A stretch of DNA of 64,000 nucleotides from Azolla caroliniana (GCA_043228905.1 JBHGNT010000012.1:5890001-5954000), one strand, 5' to 3'; shown: positions 30,962-42,426, counted from the stretch's first letter. Numbers and translations are program-made. The notes: generated by a model from the sequence alone, not told the origin.

Positions 30962-33900
30962 TTATTCCTCGTTTACCGGTTCATCCTCCGCCTCGGGCTG
31001 CTCGTCGTTGCTATCCATGCCCCCTAGCTCTGGCTCACCATTGTGTCGTTTCTTGAACGCTTTGATCCTCTTCCCCGCTACCGGTATCGCCATTTTCGTA
31101 CCGTCGAGCTCCGCGAGATGGTACGTCCCATTGTCGTTGGCGCCTGTTACTACGTAAGGCCCGAACCACCTCCTCGCAAACTTCCGCGTGGCCCTGTGCT
31201 GATTGTCGAGGTTGCTGTCGTAGACTAGCACCCAGTCGCCTTCCTCGATCTTCCTTGGCCGGAGCCGGTGTGTTCGGTCGAACCGGGATTTGTTCCTTAT
31301 CCTCGCTACCCGAAGTTTCTCCGTGGCTCGCTCTACGTCCTCCGGCCTCCGCTCGAGCTGTCGAATCCGCGCCGCCAACAGTTCCTCCCGGCTCATCTCA
31401 TCCCTCCAGTCCATTGTAGCCCACGAGGGGATCGTTCGCTCTGTTGGCATGATCGGCTTCTGTCCGAACATAAGCTCTGCCAGCATGAACCCGGTTACCG
31501 AACTGTGCATAGTCCGGTCCGCCCACAAGGCATAAGGTAGCAGTCGTGGCCAGTTCCCGATTTGGCCTCACACGCCCGTACTAGCGCTTTGACAATCGGC
31601 CCGTGTCCACGCTCTACCTTCCCGTTCGCCTCCGGATTGTACGCTGTGGTGAGCGAAAGTTTGACTCCTAGCCAGTCGAACAACTCTTCGGCCTCTTCTG
31701 CGTCCAACTCACCACGGTCAGCCACGATCTTCCCTACGCACCCGTATCGACATATCACGTCCTCAATCAAAAACCGGCACACGGCTGCAGTCGTCTTGTT
31801 CTGTAGGGCTCGGCCTTCAACCTGGTTCGTTAGATCCTCCCGAGCCAGCACCAGATCCCGCATCTGTCCTACCCCCATTGGCATCGTCACCAAATCCACC
31901 ATCCACTTGAAGTGGACGATCAGAGGGTAGGTCGGGTGAAGCTCGTCCCGGTGTCGGATCATGGAGTGTACCTAACAGCTTTCGCAAGTCGTCACGAACC
32001 GATGCACGTCCCGGTATAGTCCCGGCCACCAGTACTTCCCCTTTAGCTTTTCGAACGTGGCCCACGTTCCACGGTGTCCAGTCCAAGGACTATCGTGGTA
32101 CGTCGCCAGCAAATCCTCCTGTTCCTCCTTCTTCGCCACCACTCGGAGCGGGATGTCGTTCCTCTTCTTCGGGTGCTTCCATATGTACCCGTCCCGGAGA
32201 AAGAATCGGTACGCTTTCTTCCGAATCCGGTTGGCCTCATCCCTTGTCCATGTCGCGTCCGGTGTCATTGTTTTCAGGAACCCGCCGATCTGCAGCCACT
32301 CCCCGTTGTACTTGTTCTGGATTCAGGAACTTGATGTACGCTATCCACCTGAGCATTGCCAAGTCCGGCGTCGCGCATCCGGAAACCATGCCAAGAATTG
32401 GCAGGCAATCCGTCTCGATAATTACCTCTGTCCCGATCAGGTAGTCTTTATCGGCCTTCACCACCGAAACGATACCCCAGAGCTCGCGTTTAAACTGGGC
32501 GTATCCTCGCTGTCGCTCGCCGAACCGGATCAGGAAACGCATGCCATCCTCGTCCTCTTGGTTGACGACCCATCCGATCCCGGTCGGACTCGTGTCTACC
32601 GTTACGTAAATTGGAGTGCTCTTTCCATAGACAGTCTTTCGGAGCGCCGGAGCCGTGGCAAGTGCTTCCTTCATCTTCCGGACAGACTCTGTATGATCGT
32701 CTCTCCACTCGAATTTTCGCCCCTTTCTCAACAACCCGTATAGCGGCTCCGCGACGTGGGCATAATGCGGGATCCATATGTGGTAGAACGCGCATGCTCC
32801 CAAGAACCTCCAAACCTCCGTGACCGAGCTACAGTTGTGCTTCATCGTGGAGATGGCTTCTACCTTAGCCGGAGACGGTTTCTGGCCGTACGACCCGCAT
32901 AGGTGTCCGACGACCATGATCTCTGATTGCCCGAAGGCCGATTTTTCCCCGGAGAAGGTGAGCCTCGCGCCCTCTAACCTCTGCAACACCTTTTCGCAGT
33001 CATCGATGTGCATCGCCACGAATTTCCGGCACCCGTCCGATCCGATCATCTCATCCTTTTCCTCCACCGGGCATCCCTTGATCGGGACATCGTCCAAAAA
33101 CGGCATGGTGATGTCCGGGATACAATCCCTCAGTACCTTGTTCATTGCATTCACCATGTGAGCCACCGAGTTCGTCCCTCCTTGCAGTAGGGTACACATC
33201 CGTACTAGGCCAAGAGGAGTTCGCATTGTTGTGATGTCTCTGCTCTCTATGGCTAGCTGGAACTGATCGTACCCCGAGTACAGATCACCGACCGAGTAAA
33301 TCGACCTTCCGGCGAAGGCCTCCGCGAACTCGTCTATTGTCGGTCCGATTCCTGCGTTTCGAATGGTCACCTTGTTGACCGGCTGCAGGTCTTGAATAAA
33401 GCGCAGCGTGCCGTCCTTCTTCAGCACGGTAAACCACTGATTCGAGTATGGGACACTCGACGGTTCGAGGATGCCCATTTCGACCTTTTGCTTTAATAGC
33501 TCCATCAGCTTCGGGATGTGAGCTCTTGGTACTGGAATCGGTTTGAGACTCCACGGCACATGCGGTACCGTGAATATCACCATCGGTTCCACGACTGTCG
33601 GGTCTACACACCCGATCTCCTCCGGTGAGAATGCGGAAGCCTTCCCGTGCCTTCCGAGCATTCCCCGAAACAGGTCCTCTTCCGCCAGCAATAGGAAGCC
33701 GCCCCCACCGATTTTGAGCTCACGTAGCGTTATGTCGGTGAACGTGTGTCCTACGCGGGCCGGATTTCATAAACTCGGGTCCGACGCAACCCCCTTCATT
33801 CGCAACTCGCTGCCCTCTGGCAAGGGAGCCGCGACTGGCCTCACCTTCCGGTCAACAGTCTTGTACCTCGTGTCCACCTGGGCCGTCCGATCAGACTCGA

Positions 33901-34253
33901 ACCCCTTTCTGAAGTCCGCGATGACTTTGTACATCCTTTCCGAACATACCGGAATCGTCCAATCCTCTTTAAGGACTCCTCCGACTACCTTCCGCAGCTC
34001 CCCCAAGGTATCGTCGAAAGAGACCGCCTCCACGGCTCCGTTGATTTCCTCTCCAAGGCCGAGGATACCACATGCCCGAAGTCGCTCCTCCGCCCTTCTC
34101 TTCTTCCGGCCAACGACGTCGACCATCATACACCCTCCGTTGTCGGAGAACCAAAATTTCCCAGAGTACAGGTCTTCTTCGCTATTGTACACTTGTGGGG
34201 TTTTCCCGGAGTGTCCGGACTATCGCGGCCCCACGCCTTGATAGCCCTCTCTA
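30962..34253 (-). pseudogene. G2 pol with stop, indels and RNase H deletion
   Basis: From the -1 signal the frame reads LERAIKAWGRDSPDT. An indel near 34170-34185 then shifts it. The pre-RT region follows with a TGA at 33767-33769, the same codon as in G3. RT is complete (PVPRAHIPKLMELL, GDLYSGYDQFQLAIESRD, MPFLDDVPIKG). RNase H lacks five residues at FGERQRGYAQ and loses about 180 nt near 32330, where the GKDNAMADMLSRA segment should be. The integrase keeps CESC, then a stop near 31972, and the core and GPY module (YNPEANGKVERGHG; WFGPYVV) down to 30962. Confidence 0.87.
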
Positions 34254-34260
34254 AAAATCC
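34195..34260 (-). promoter_or_regulatory. G2 putative -1 ribosomal frameshift signal
   Basis: On the minus strand there is GGATTTT (34260-34254) and spacer TAGAGA (34253-34248). Stem 1 pairs GGGCTATC (34247-34240) with GATAGTCC (34224-34217), 8 bp with one G-U. Stem 2 pairs GTGGGG (34234-34229) with CCCCAC (34200-34195). Stem 1 differs from G1 and G3 on both arms yet still pairs. Confidence 0.72.
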
Positions 34261-36358
34261 TCTCAGCTTTCGCCCTCGAGGGTCTCGCGGTTCCGCTCAT
34301 GGTTCGATCTCACCGTCAAGAACTGGACCGAGTGACGCCCATCCTGGCTCTTGACCCTTGCATAGGCCGAGCCGTTGTCCAGCACCTTGGTCTCCATCCG
34401 TGTTGCCGTGATGTACGGTTCTCCTAATATAACCGGATGTGAGGACATCTCCTGCACGAAGAAGTGTTGGTCAATCTCGACATCGCCGATCTTTACTCGT
34501 ACATTCGGACAGGCTCCATGCAGTTCTTCGGTGGCACGCGTCGCTACCCGTATTTTCCACTCGTGCTTGGTGTTGATCGGCCATTTCCCCTTCTTGTAGA
34601 AGTCCATGGACATCAAATTGATTTCTAAACCGTGGTCCACCAATGCCACCACCGGTTCATGAACATCTCTGATCTTCACGGGGGTCTCCGTGGTCGCTCT
34701 GGCCCAGTGCGGCCTCGAATAGTGGCTCTCCGCCAACTCTTCTTCTAGTGCCATGTCCTCTATGTGCGTCGTCCGCACTTCCACCGGCTTCTCGGGTTCC
34801 GTCTCCGTCGACGGCCTCTTCCTCTTCACCAAGTCTACGATGGAGTCGTGGAACTCCTTCTTGGCGATCCCGAGCACTTCCCTCAGCAATAGTTCCACCT
34901 TGTTGTCGAGGATTCGCTCTTCCAGGACCTTTCGCAGGTCCGTGGATCTTTCGATTTCTGTGCCCAGCCGGTACCCGCCCTTCTTGGGATTATCCTGGGC
35001 GCCGGTTACACCGGCCTCATTCCGCCTTTGCCCGAATCGGGTTTCATATCGTTGCGAGGGCCCGGCCCCTCCGGTTTTCCCTACCCACTTGTCCTCCACC
35101 AGAGCCTCATAGTTTTGACAAGCGGCTTCGACAAAGCCCGTCTTTTCTTCCACCGGGTCACTCCACCCGGTTACCTCCCGGACCCGTTTTTCCGCGCGGT
35201 CCGCCTCTTCTTTCCTTAGTCGTGCGCCAGCGAGGCCTTCTAGCATCATTGGCCAAAACCCGGCTTTGTTCGTCTTCGGGGCCTCGCCACCTCCGACGCC
35301 GAATAGTGGACGGTCTCCGCGTGACGAGCCACCGCCTCCTCCATCAGCCTTTTCATACCTCCTCGCCCGACGTTTAGGTCCAGGGGCCTTCGGGTTTCGC
35401 TGGCGTGCACCCGACCGTTCCATCGGTACACCACGTTGCTTCTCATCGCCTCGGCGAAGTCCCCGCAGTCCTTCCAGATTGGCCAACCGCGTCACACCAC
35501 ATGCACCTGTTTCCAGCCAGAGGTCGTCGGTCACGGGCCTGTTCGCCACCGTCCCTCCGTGCCTGGGCGATCTGGAGATCTTTTACCATCCGCGTCAGTT
35601 CCTCCAGAGCTGCTCCCCCGGGCGAGCCCTTGACCATGCTAGTTGAAGCCGATCCGGTCTCGAGCCAATCTCGGGTCTCTTCCCTTCGCATTGGTGGTGT
35701 TGGCTCGAGCTTCCTTGCTGTGACAGAGCCCGCCCCTGTCGATCCTTTGTCAACCCATTCCCGCCGTTTGTCGAAACGGCCACAGACCCTCTTCACCAGG
35801 GCCCAGTCGGTCGTCAACCCGTCATCAGTCTCCAATAGGAGGCCTACTTGCTCCCGATCCCGCTCGTCAACTGACTTAACAAACAATAGGACACGACTTG
35901 TGTCCAGAATGGTCCGGTTAAGCACCGAGAGGCGCGCGAAGCGTTCCTCAAACTCCCGGAGGAGCACCGACGCGTTCATTCCTTTGTTGGGGGTCTCCAC
36001 CCACTCCATGAAGTCCCGCTTTGAAAGTCGAAGTGCATCTTCAAGCCCGTATTTTTCGAGGAGCCGACCTTCGAACTCCTCCCAGGTCCGGCTCTCGGCC
36101 CGTACCTCGAGCACCTCCGTATGGATGCCTGGCAACACCACTCGAGGGAATCCGGCTAGACGCCTCTCTTCCGGAATGTCCCTCATTACCATCTCAACCC
36201 GGTAGGACGCCAAGTAGCCCGTGGCATCCTTCCCACTAAACCGGCCAATCGTACCGACAACCGCCTCGATATCCCTATCAAGGGCGTCAGTGCCTTCGCG
36301 CGCTCACTATACAGTCCACAGCCGAAGCCATGGCTTCTGCGAGGTCCGACCCCCTCAT
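34251..36358 (-). pseudogene. G2 gag-protease
   Basis: The start MRGSDLAEAMASAVD is at 36358. A 2-nt loss near 36300 breaks the first helix. From 36213 the gag core is open (MASYRVEMVMRD, TWEEFEGRLLEKYGLED). The zinc knuckle CMWCDAVG is broken by a 1-nt deletion (GQSGRT for GHIRKD) near 35480. From about 35270 the protease half is open (VVALVDHGLEINLMSMDFY, DHG retained), with a CGA-to-TGA stop just before the frameshift heptamer. Confidence 0.85.
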
Positions 36359-36381
36359 CTTCTACTCCTCTACCGCCTGTT

Positions 36382-36397
36382 CACGTCGGGTTCACCA
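36382..36397 (-). promoter_or_regulatory. G2 primer-binding site (tRNA not identified)
   Basis: On the minus strand it reads TGGTGAACCCGACGTG, a few bases inside the right LTR. It is shared with G1 and G3. Confidence 0.7.
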
Positions 36398-36403
36398 AAT
36401 ATA

Positions 36404-37093
36404 TGTCGCGTTGTTACGCGCGTGCGTGGAGAACAAGGCGGGACCACTGGGGTCTTGGACCGAGGAATAGGTGAGAAAAAGGGAGAGAGAGAGAGACACG
36501 CTCTCACACGTATAGACAAAGAAGCGCACGGGAACGCGGCCCAACAACACAGGAGACACGAGTTGAACGGGGAATAGAGTATAAGAACACTAGTGTACGT
36601 ATATAAATATATGTATGCAGACGACGCGAATGGTTACAACCGATCAGGTCGGCTAGATGGATACCGACGCCTTATCACCCACGCACGCAAGGGAGCAAGA
36701 TGGAGATTCTGCCGGAAGCACACGGGCGTTCCACGGAGCAGAATCAGCCTCTCGAGAACCTGCGCAAAAGAAAGCTATGGAGAACGACGGGGAAGAGGAG
36801 CTCGGTCCCAATCCGATAGCACTTCGTCCCCTCTCGCGCGCGATACCTTCTCTCCCCGTCTCCCTCTCTTTTATATTTCAAGGAGGGAGACCGTTTTCAC
36901 CCGTTTACATCACATTAATTCTCTGTCCTTTCGGACAGAGATACTCCTCGATTCTCCCTATAGAATATTGCTACCTAGGATTTGACTTTTGTGCCTACCT
37001 ATCTATTATACAACAAGGGGCGTGCCCACGTGTAAGGGCCGGTTCACACACGCTATACACGGTTTGCGCCTGGGGACGGTTTTCTTCACAACA
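36404..37093 (-). repeat. G2 5' LTR (right)
   Basis: It is 690 bp long and begins TGTCGCGTTGTTACGCGCG. It ends CACAACA (CACGACA in the other LTR). Confidence 0.92.
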
Positions 37094-37097
37094 CCGG

Positions 37098-37188
37098 TAT
37101 TCCTCCTTTTGGATTCCTAGCTCTCCGATGAAGTCCTTTATCCTAATTATCTCCTTGTCGGCTTCTACAGCTGCCATGTACTCCGCCC
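37098..37188 (-). pseudogene. Copia-A RNase H middle fragment
   Basis: This short stretch between G2 and Chr reads TGAEYMAAVEADKEIIRIKD and FIGELGIQKEEYR on the minus strand, the copia RNase H active-site helix. It links 42829-43012 with 29947-30183. Confidence 0.9.
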
Positions 37189-37255
37189 CTGTGTGTCATG
37201 ATAACACTCACATCATGCATCAAAAGGATCATGGCACTCACATTATGAATCGAAA

Positions 37256-37310
37256 GGATTTAAACCCACGACCTTGTTGTACACATGTCAAATCCTTAAC
37301 CATTGTATTA
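37256..37310 (-). repeat. tRNA-like segment in the Chr 5' LTR (antisense)
   Basis: On the minus strand, TAATACAATGG (37310-37300) resembles the A box. GGTTTAAATCC (37266-37256) is a B box with CpG-type decay. The same B box in the right LTR reads GGTTTGAATCC (42444-42434), closer to the consensus GGTTCGAATCC. Confidence 0.5.
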
Positions 37311-37357
37311 ATATTCTTATATGTATAGTCTCTAGAATATGAAATCTAATATCATAG

Positions 37358-37498
37358 GAATATTCTATATTACTCTACATTCTAGAATGACCTAGAATAT
37401 TCTAGAGTGTTCTATACCACTAGAACCTTCTAGAATACTCTAGAGATCTTCTAGATTACTCTACATTCTAGGATAACCTTGAATATTCTAGAGTGTTC
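37358..37498 (+). promoter_or_regulatory. Heat-shock-element cluster in the Chr 5' LTR
   Basis: Alternating GAA/TTC pentamers: GAATATTC at 37358; GAATATTCTAGAGTGTTC at 37395-37412; GAACCTTCTAGAATACTC at 37423-37440; GAATATTCTAGAGTGTTC at 37481-37498. The run at 37423 keeps three perfect alternating units (GAA-TTC-GAA). They lie directly upstream of the TATA candidate. This is the layout that makes the Arabidopsis copia element ONSEN heat-responsive; activity here is inferred. Confidence 0.6.
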
Positions 37499-37738
37499 TC
37501 TATTACTTATAAATAAGGATCTACCACCCATCCCAAACCTAAATTGGTTCAACGCCATTTTGTAGCCTACTCTTTGTAATCCATTTTACACTTCAATATA
37601 ATAATTCTCTTTCTATCTCTTTTTCTCTCTTTCTCTCTCTCAGTCTTGACAGTTTGAACCAATTTTTTCCTTTCATCTCTTCGTCTTCCACAAATTCTAA
37701 CAAGTTCTCTTCTTCCTTCTCCTCTCCTCTCGTAAGCT

Positions 37739-38863
37739 ATGGAGTCCGTGAGCAAACAAGAATACATGCGTGTTCTTTTTGAGCTCAACATGCTCACGAA
37801 TAAATTTGTGGCATTAGAGCATGAGAATCAAAGGCTACTTGGAGATCTACAACACGTGGGCGCCGAAAAAGCTCAACAATATGAAGAGTTATCACAGTGG
37901 ATTCATCAACTCGAGCCGATTATATTGTCATTATGTGAGCAAGCGTCGGGGGCTCAAAACTCCCCTAGAGAGCCAAAGATCAGCCTCCCTGCCAAGTTTG
38001 ATGGTACGAGGTCTTTATTTCGAGGCTTTTTGAATCAAGTTCGTCTAGTTATTCAGCTACATCCCAATCGGTATCCAACTGATGCTGCTCGTGTGGGATT
38101 AGTGGGAACTTTGCTATGTGGTACGGCATTAGCATGGTTCGCACCATTTCTCGAGAAGAAATCACCATTGCTGGAGGATTTCGAGGCATTTGTTAAAGAG
38201 TTTCAAACTAGTTTCGGAGACACCGACAGCACTAGGACAGCGATAAACAAGATTCGAAGGCTCCGACAAGGAGATCGTCCCGCGTCATCTTATGCAGCCG
38301 ATTTCTGTCTCTTGGCATGCAATATCCCTTGGGATGAGGCAGCTTTAATGGATCAATTCCGTCAAGGTTTGAGAAATGATGTCAAAGATCTTCTTCTTAC
38401 TTTCCCTGAAGATCCGCAGTCACTTACAGAAGCCATTAGTCGAGCTGTGCGATGTGTTAATCGCCTATTTGAGCGACGTTCTGAGCGCCAACAAATGTTA
38501 CGCCGCCAACCTGAGCAGACTTACGCTACTGTAGTCGCAACGCCTCCACAAGTTTCTAGACCCATTACAAGGGATGGCCCAACTCTGATGGAAATAGAGT
38601 CAACACAACGTCGTGGGCCGTTATCAGATGCTGAGAAGCAACGACGTCGAGCGCATCACCTCTGCCTGTATTGTGGCGGTCCAGGACATATAGCTATAAA
38701 TTGTCCACATAAACCTAGGCGTCAAGTATACCAAGTAAGTGCCCATGAAAACCCTACATCGAGTTCTATTGTTACTTCTAATAACATAAATAAGCTTCAT
38801 AGTCCATGCCATGAGAATAGATTCGATGTCTTTAGTCAATTAGAGGATGTGTTAAACGAGTAA
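37739..38863 (+). CDS. Chr gag (nucleocapsid polyprotein), intact frame
   Basis: This 374-residue gag has an open frame from ATG 37739 to TAA 38861. An N-terminal coiled stretch leads into a retrotransposon gag core (about residues 85-225: KFDGTRSLFRGFLNQVRLVIQ, GTALAWFAPFLEKKSPLL, LRQGDRPASSYAADFCLLA, LMDQFRQGLRNDVKDLLL). A CX2CX4HX4C zinc knuckle (CLYCGGPGHIAINC, about residues 309-322) binds RNA. Gag forms the particle that packages element RNA. The last codons, TTA AAC GAG TAA, contain the slip site into pol. It is the only complete element protein in the window and may still be translated. Confidence 0.9.
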   Translation: MESVSKQEYMRVLFELNMLTNKFVALEHENQRLLGDLQHVGAEKAQQYEELSQWIHQLEPIILSLCEQASGAQNSPREPKISLPAKFDGTRSLFRGFLNQVRLVIQLHPNRYPTDAARVGLVGTLLCGTALAWFAPFLEKKSPLLEDFEAFVKEFQTSFGDTDSTRTAINKIRRLRQGDRPASSYAADFCLLACNIPWDEAALMDQFRQGLRNDVKDLLLTFPEDPQSLTEAISRAVRCVNRLFERRSERQQMLRRQPEQTYATVVATPPQVSRPITRDGPTLMEIESTQRRGPLSDAEKQRRRAHHLCLYCGGPGHIAINCPHKPRRQVYQVSAHENPTSSSIVTSNNINKLHSPCHENRFDVFSQLEDVLNE

Positions 38864-41800
38864 GTCCGGCCAAAATAGGAGCCATTTGGCTGGACCATCC
38901 TAGCTATGTAGAGTTAGTTCCTAGTCGTGGTTCCATTTCATCAAATCAAGTGAGTCGAGTTTTTTCAACACAAGTCGGGCTTACCACATCTGCATGTCAT
39001 CGAGTCCTAGCCTCTGCCCTTCTAGATTCTGGAGCCAACTCTTGTTTCATGGATCGTGAATTTGCCTTGTCACAAAACATCCTCTTGAATAAGCTTCCCA
39101 ACCCAGTAGCCGTAGGAGTCATTGATGGACGTCCCATAGCATCAGGAGATATAGTCGAGGAGTCCGAGCCAATTAGGATAGTTCTTGGCAATTTGGCAAG
39201 CATAATCTCTTTCAACATTATTCGTAGTCCGGAACACCCAATAGTTCTAGGTCTCCCCTGGTTTGAACTCCATAACCCGAAGATTGATTGGATGAAAAGA
39301 ACAATTGAGGAGACCCGGGAAAAAAGCACAAACCCTGCATCCCTCTCTCCTACATGTGATAATAGATCCCCAGAGTTATCGCCCATCTCTTTACGACAGT
39401 TGCGGGTGGAAGGGGGGAACGAGGCCATGTTCGTCTTCGCAATAATAGCAACTCCATCATCCACTTCACGTGAGGCAGATATTAAACTACCAGAGAAATA
39501 CAAGGAGTTTTCAGATGTCTTTGATAAGGTGAAGGCCAATACATTGTCGGAGCATCGGCCATACGACTGCCCTATTGACTTACAACCAGGGAAAGAACCT
39601 CCATGGGGCCCAATTTATAATCTCTCCCCTGTAGAGCTAGAAACTTTGCAGGAATATATTGATGAGAATCTGGCAAACGGATTCATTCGGCATTCTAGAT
39701 CCCCTGTTGGTGCACCTATCTTCTTCGTTAAGAAGAAGAATGGGGCTCTTCGGTTGGTCGTGGATTATCGAGGGCTAAACAAAGTGACTATCCGGAATAG
39801 ATATGCTCTACCATTAATCCCGAATCTTTTGGAACGTCTAAGTGGTGCAAAATATTTCACGAAGTTGGACCTTCGCGAAGCATATAATCTAGTTCGGATT
39901 CACCCGGGGGATGAATGGAAAACAGCTTTCCGCACTCGCTATGGACATTTTGAGTATACAGTGATGCCATTCGGTCTCACGAATGCACCTGTTGTTTTCC
40001 AACATATGGCGAACGATATTTTTCGAGATTTTCTTGATATCTTCACTATAGTTTACCTAGATGATATTTTAATCTACTCAAAGACCCAAGAGGAGCATGA
40101 TGAACATGTTTGTCAGGTATTGCGTCGACTCCGAGAATATGGTCTCTACGCAAAATTAGAAAAGTGTAGTTTCGGCCAGAATCAAGTGGAATTTTTGGGG
40201 TATGTTGTATCATCAAATGGTATTGCTATGGACCCCATGAAGGTACAAGCAATTTTAGAGTGGCAAACGCCCCTTTCAATGCGTGATGTGCAATGTTTTC
40301 TCGGGTTTGCAAATTTTTATCAAAAATTTATTAAAGATTATTCCAAGGTTGTGCTTCCGCTTACTCAGCTCACACATAAAGATCGACCATTTATATGGAG
40401 TTCAGATGCAGCCGAGGCATTCGAAAGCTTAAAATGAGCATTTACAACGGCACCTATCTTAGCACATGTCGACCCAACAAAACGCTTCATCCTCGAAGCC
40501 GATGCATCCGATTTTGCACTAGGGAGTGTCCTCTCGCAAACTAGAGATGATGGACAACTACACCCTGTTGCCTTTCATTCACGAAAGTTTGAAGCTGCAG
40601 AGATCAACTACGAGATCCATGATAAAGAGCTTCTTGCAATCGTGGATTCATTTCAAGAATGGTGACATTTCCTAGAAGGTTCTTCTCAGCAAATCATTGT
40701 CTACAATGATCATAAGAACCTGACTTATTTCCAAAATGCTCGAGTCTTGAGTCGGCGACAAGCCCGGTGGGCGCAATTTTTGACTCACTTCGATTTTATC
40801 ATCATATATCGCCCTGGGAAGCAGCAAGGCAAAGCAGATGCTCTTTCTCGGCACTCTTATATGGAACTTCGTCCAGGGGAACCTGCATTTGAGCATCAAA
40901 AACAAATCCTTTTGGGTCCTAATCGATTACGATTAATGGTAGTTAACGCCATAACAACTCTTGAAAATTCCACTCTTCTTGATTCCATTCGAGATCATAT
41001 GGCCACTGATGATTTCGCCAAGGATGTTTTGGATCATATCGTCCCAGATCGTGCTTCTTGCTCACGGTCGAAAAATCCTCGTAATGACTATTGTCAGTTC
41101 TATTGGCATGGTGGTTGTCTATTTCGACAAAATTTATTGTATGTTCCTGATGGTCCCCCACGGCTACAAGTTTTGCAACATTGCCATGACTCACCAATGG
41201 CTGGTCATTTTGGAGTTCACAAGACTCTAGAATTAATTTCTCGACGCTATTGGTAGCCTCGCCTTCGGCATTTTGTTGAGGAGTATGTTCGGAGTTGAGA
41301 TATATGTTGTCGATCAAAGAATCCTCGTCACCGACCCTATGGCTTACTACAACCACTTCCCATTCCGGAAACTCCTTGGAAGTCTATATCCTTGGACTTC
41401 ATTACTGATCTCCCTGTTTCAAAAGGTTTTGATGCAATTCTCACAGTGGTTGATCGATTTACCAAAATGGCACATTTCTTGCCATGTACAAAGTCGATTA
41501 CTAGTCAAGAGGCGGCTAATCTCGTTATGCGGGAGGTATTTAGGCATCATGGTTTGCCGGATGATATTATTAGTGATCGTGGTCCACAATTCATCTCAAA
41601 GTTTTGGAAGCACCTGTTCAAACTTCTCCACATTTCAGTTAAGCTTTCTTCAGGCTATCATCCTGAAACAAATGGCCAAACAGAGCGTACCAACCAGACA
41701 TTGGAACAATATCTTCGTTGTTTCATCAACTATCAACAAGATGATTGGGTTGCTTTTTTGCACTTGGCGGAATTCGCTTACAACAACTCAGCCCATTCTT

Positions 41801-42426
41801 CTACAGGATATTCCCCATTTTTCGCAAATACGGGCTGTCATCCTCGGTGGACGATGAATGCGCATCCAGAAGTTCCTATCAACCCTGCCACCGAGGATCG
41901 TCTTAGTCACCTCCAAAAAATTCAAGCTAACATTCTCCACAATTTGCACGATGCTCAATTTACACACAAGAGGCTTGCCGATCGTCATCGTCTAGACTCC
42001 TCAAAAAAGTTCCGCATTGGGGATCATGTATGGCTTCTCCAACACAACATCAAGACTACTCGACCTTGCAGTAAATTGGATTACCAACGTTTTGGCCCTT
42101 ACATGATCACTGGTAAGATAAGTGATGTTGCATTTCGTCTTGACCTCCCTCCGCACATGCATCTTCATCCGGTGTTTCATGTATCCCTTTTGGAACCTTA
42201 TACTACAAGTTCAATTCCGGGCCGACTTACGACACCCCCACCACCTGTCGAGTTCTTGGACGGGCCTGAATTTGAAGTTGCTGCCGTTCTCGATTCTAAA
42301 ATCGTGTGCAACAAGCTGTATTACTTAGTCAATTGGCTAGGTTATACCCCCAATGATCGAACTTGGGATAGTGTCATGATAACACTCACATCATGCATCA
42401 AAAGGATCATGACACTCACATTATGA
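38836..42426 (+). pseudogene. Chr pol: protease, RT, RNase H, integrase, chromodomain
   Basis: The -1 frame opens at 38836, overlapping the gag end by 28 nt, and stays in one frame to 42426. Exactly four stops interrupt it: 40435, 40663, 41254 and 41296. Protease: ALLDSGANSCFMD. RT: LVVDYRGLNKVTIRN, FTKLDLREAYNLVRI, VMPFGLTNAPVVFQ, YLDDILIYS. RNase [36 protein letters not shown]. Integrase: zinc His pair HDSPMAGHFGVH, first Cys lost to the 41296 stop, then the DFITDLP, DRGPQFIS and YHPETNGQTERTNQ (D, D, E) core. A chromodomain follows, and the frame ends inside the right LTR. Most stops fit C-to-T or G-to-A change. Confidence 0.92.
38851..38895 (+). promoter_or_regulatory. Chr putative gag/pol -1 frameshift signal
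   Basis: GTTAAAC (38851-38857) is in the gag frame as G TTA AAC, followed by a 6-nt spacer that includes the gag stop. A hairpin then pairs GTCCGGCCAAA (38864-38874) with TTTGGCTGGAC (38885-38895), 11 bp with one G-U and a 10-nt loop. Pol is in the -1 frame across this point. G UUA AAC is the slip site of equine arteritis virus and fits X XXY YYZ-type signals. Confidence 0.72.

Larger units (their letters stand above)
30188..37093 (-). mobile_element. G2: Ty3/gypsy element inserted in Copia-A RNase H
   Basis: This minus-strand element of 6906 bp begins TGTCGCGTTG and ends TTCACAACA, with the 4-bp target duplication CCGG (30184-30187 and 37094-37097). The LTRs are 30188-30885 (698 bp) and 36404-37093 (690 bp). 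Copia-A RNase H reads EEYR|LYCDSQ across the site. It belongs to the same family as G1 and G3. The coding part has a 5' gag frameshift, a zinc-knuckle frameshift, in-frame stops and a ~180-nt deletion at the end of RNase H. Confidence 0.94.
37194..37651 (+). repeat. Chr 5' LTR
   Basis: It runs TGTCATGATAAC...CAGTCTTGACA. It holds an antisense tRNA-like segment (37256-37310), heat-shock-element clusters (37358-37498) and a TATA candidate TTATAAATAAGG at about 37504. Confidence 0.93.

Noticed and set aside
37381-37498. Repeated CTAGAATATTCTAG palindromes as hairpins or a CRISPR-like array
   Set aside because: Spacing is irregular and the context is a plant LTR. Overlapping heat-shock pentamers explain the repeats.
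38876-38902. Loop TAGGA of the Chr hairpin is complementary to downstream TCCTA, suggesting a pseudoknot
   Set aside because: Only 2 nt would have to span an 11-bp stem, which is sterically implausible. I claim only the hairpin.
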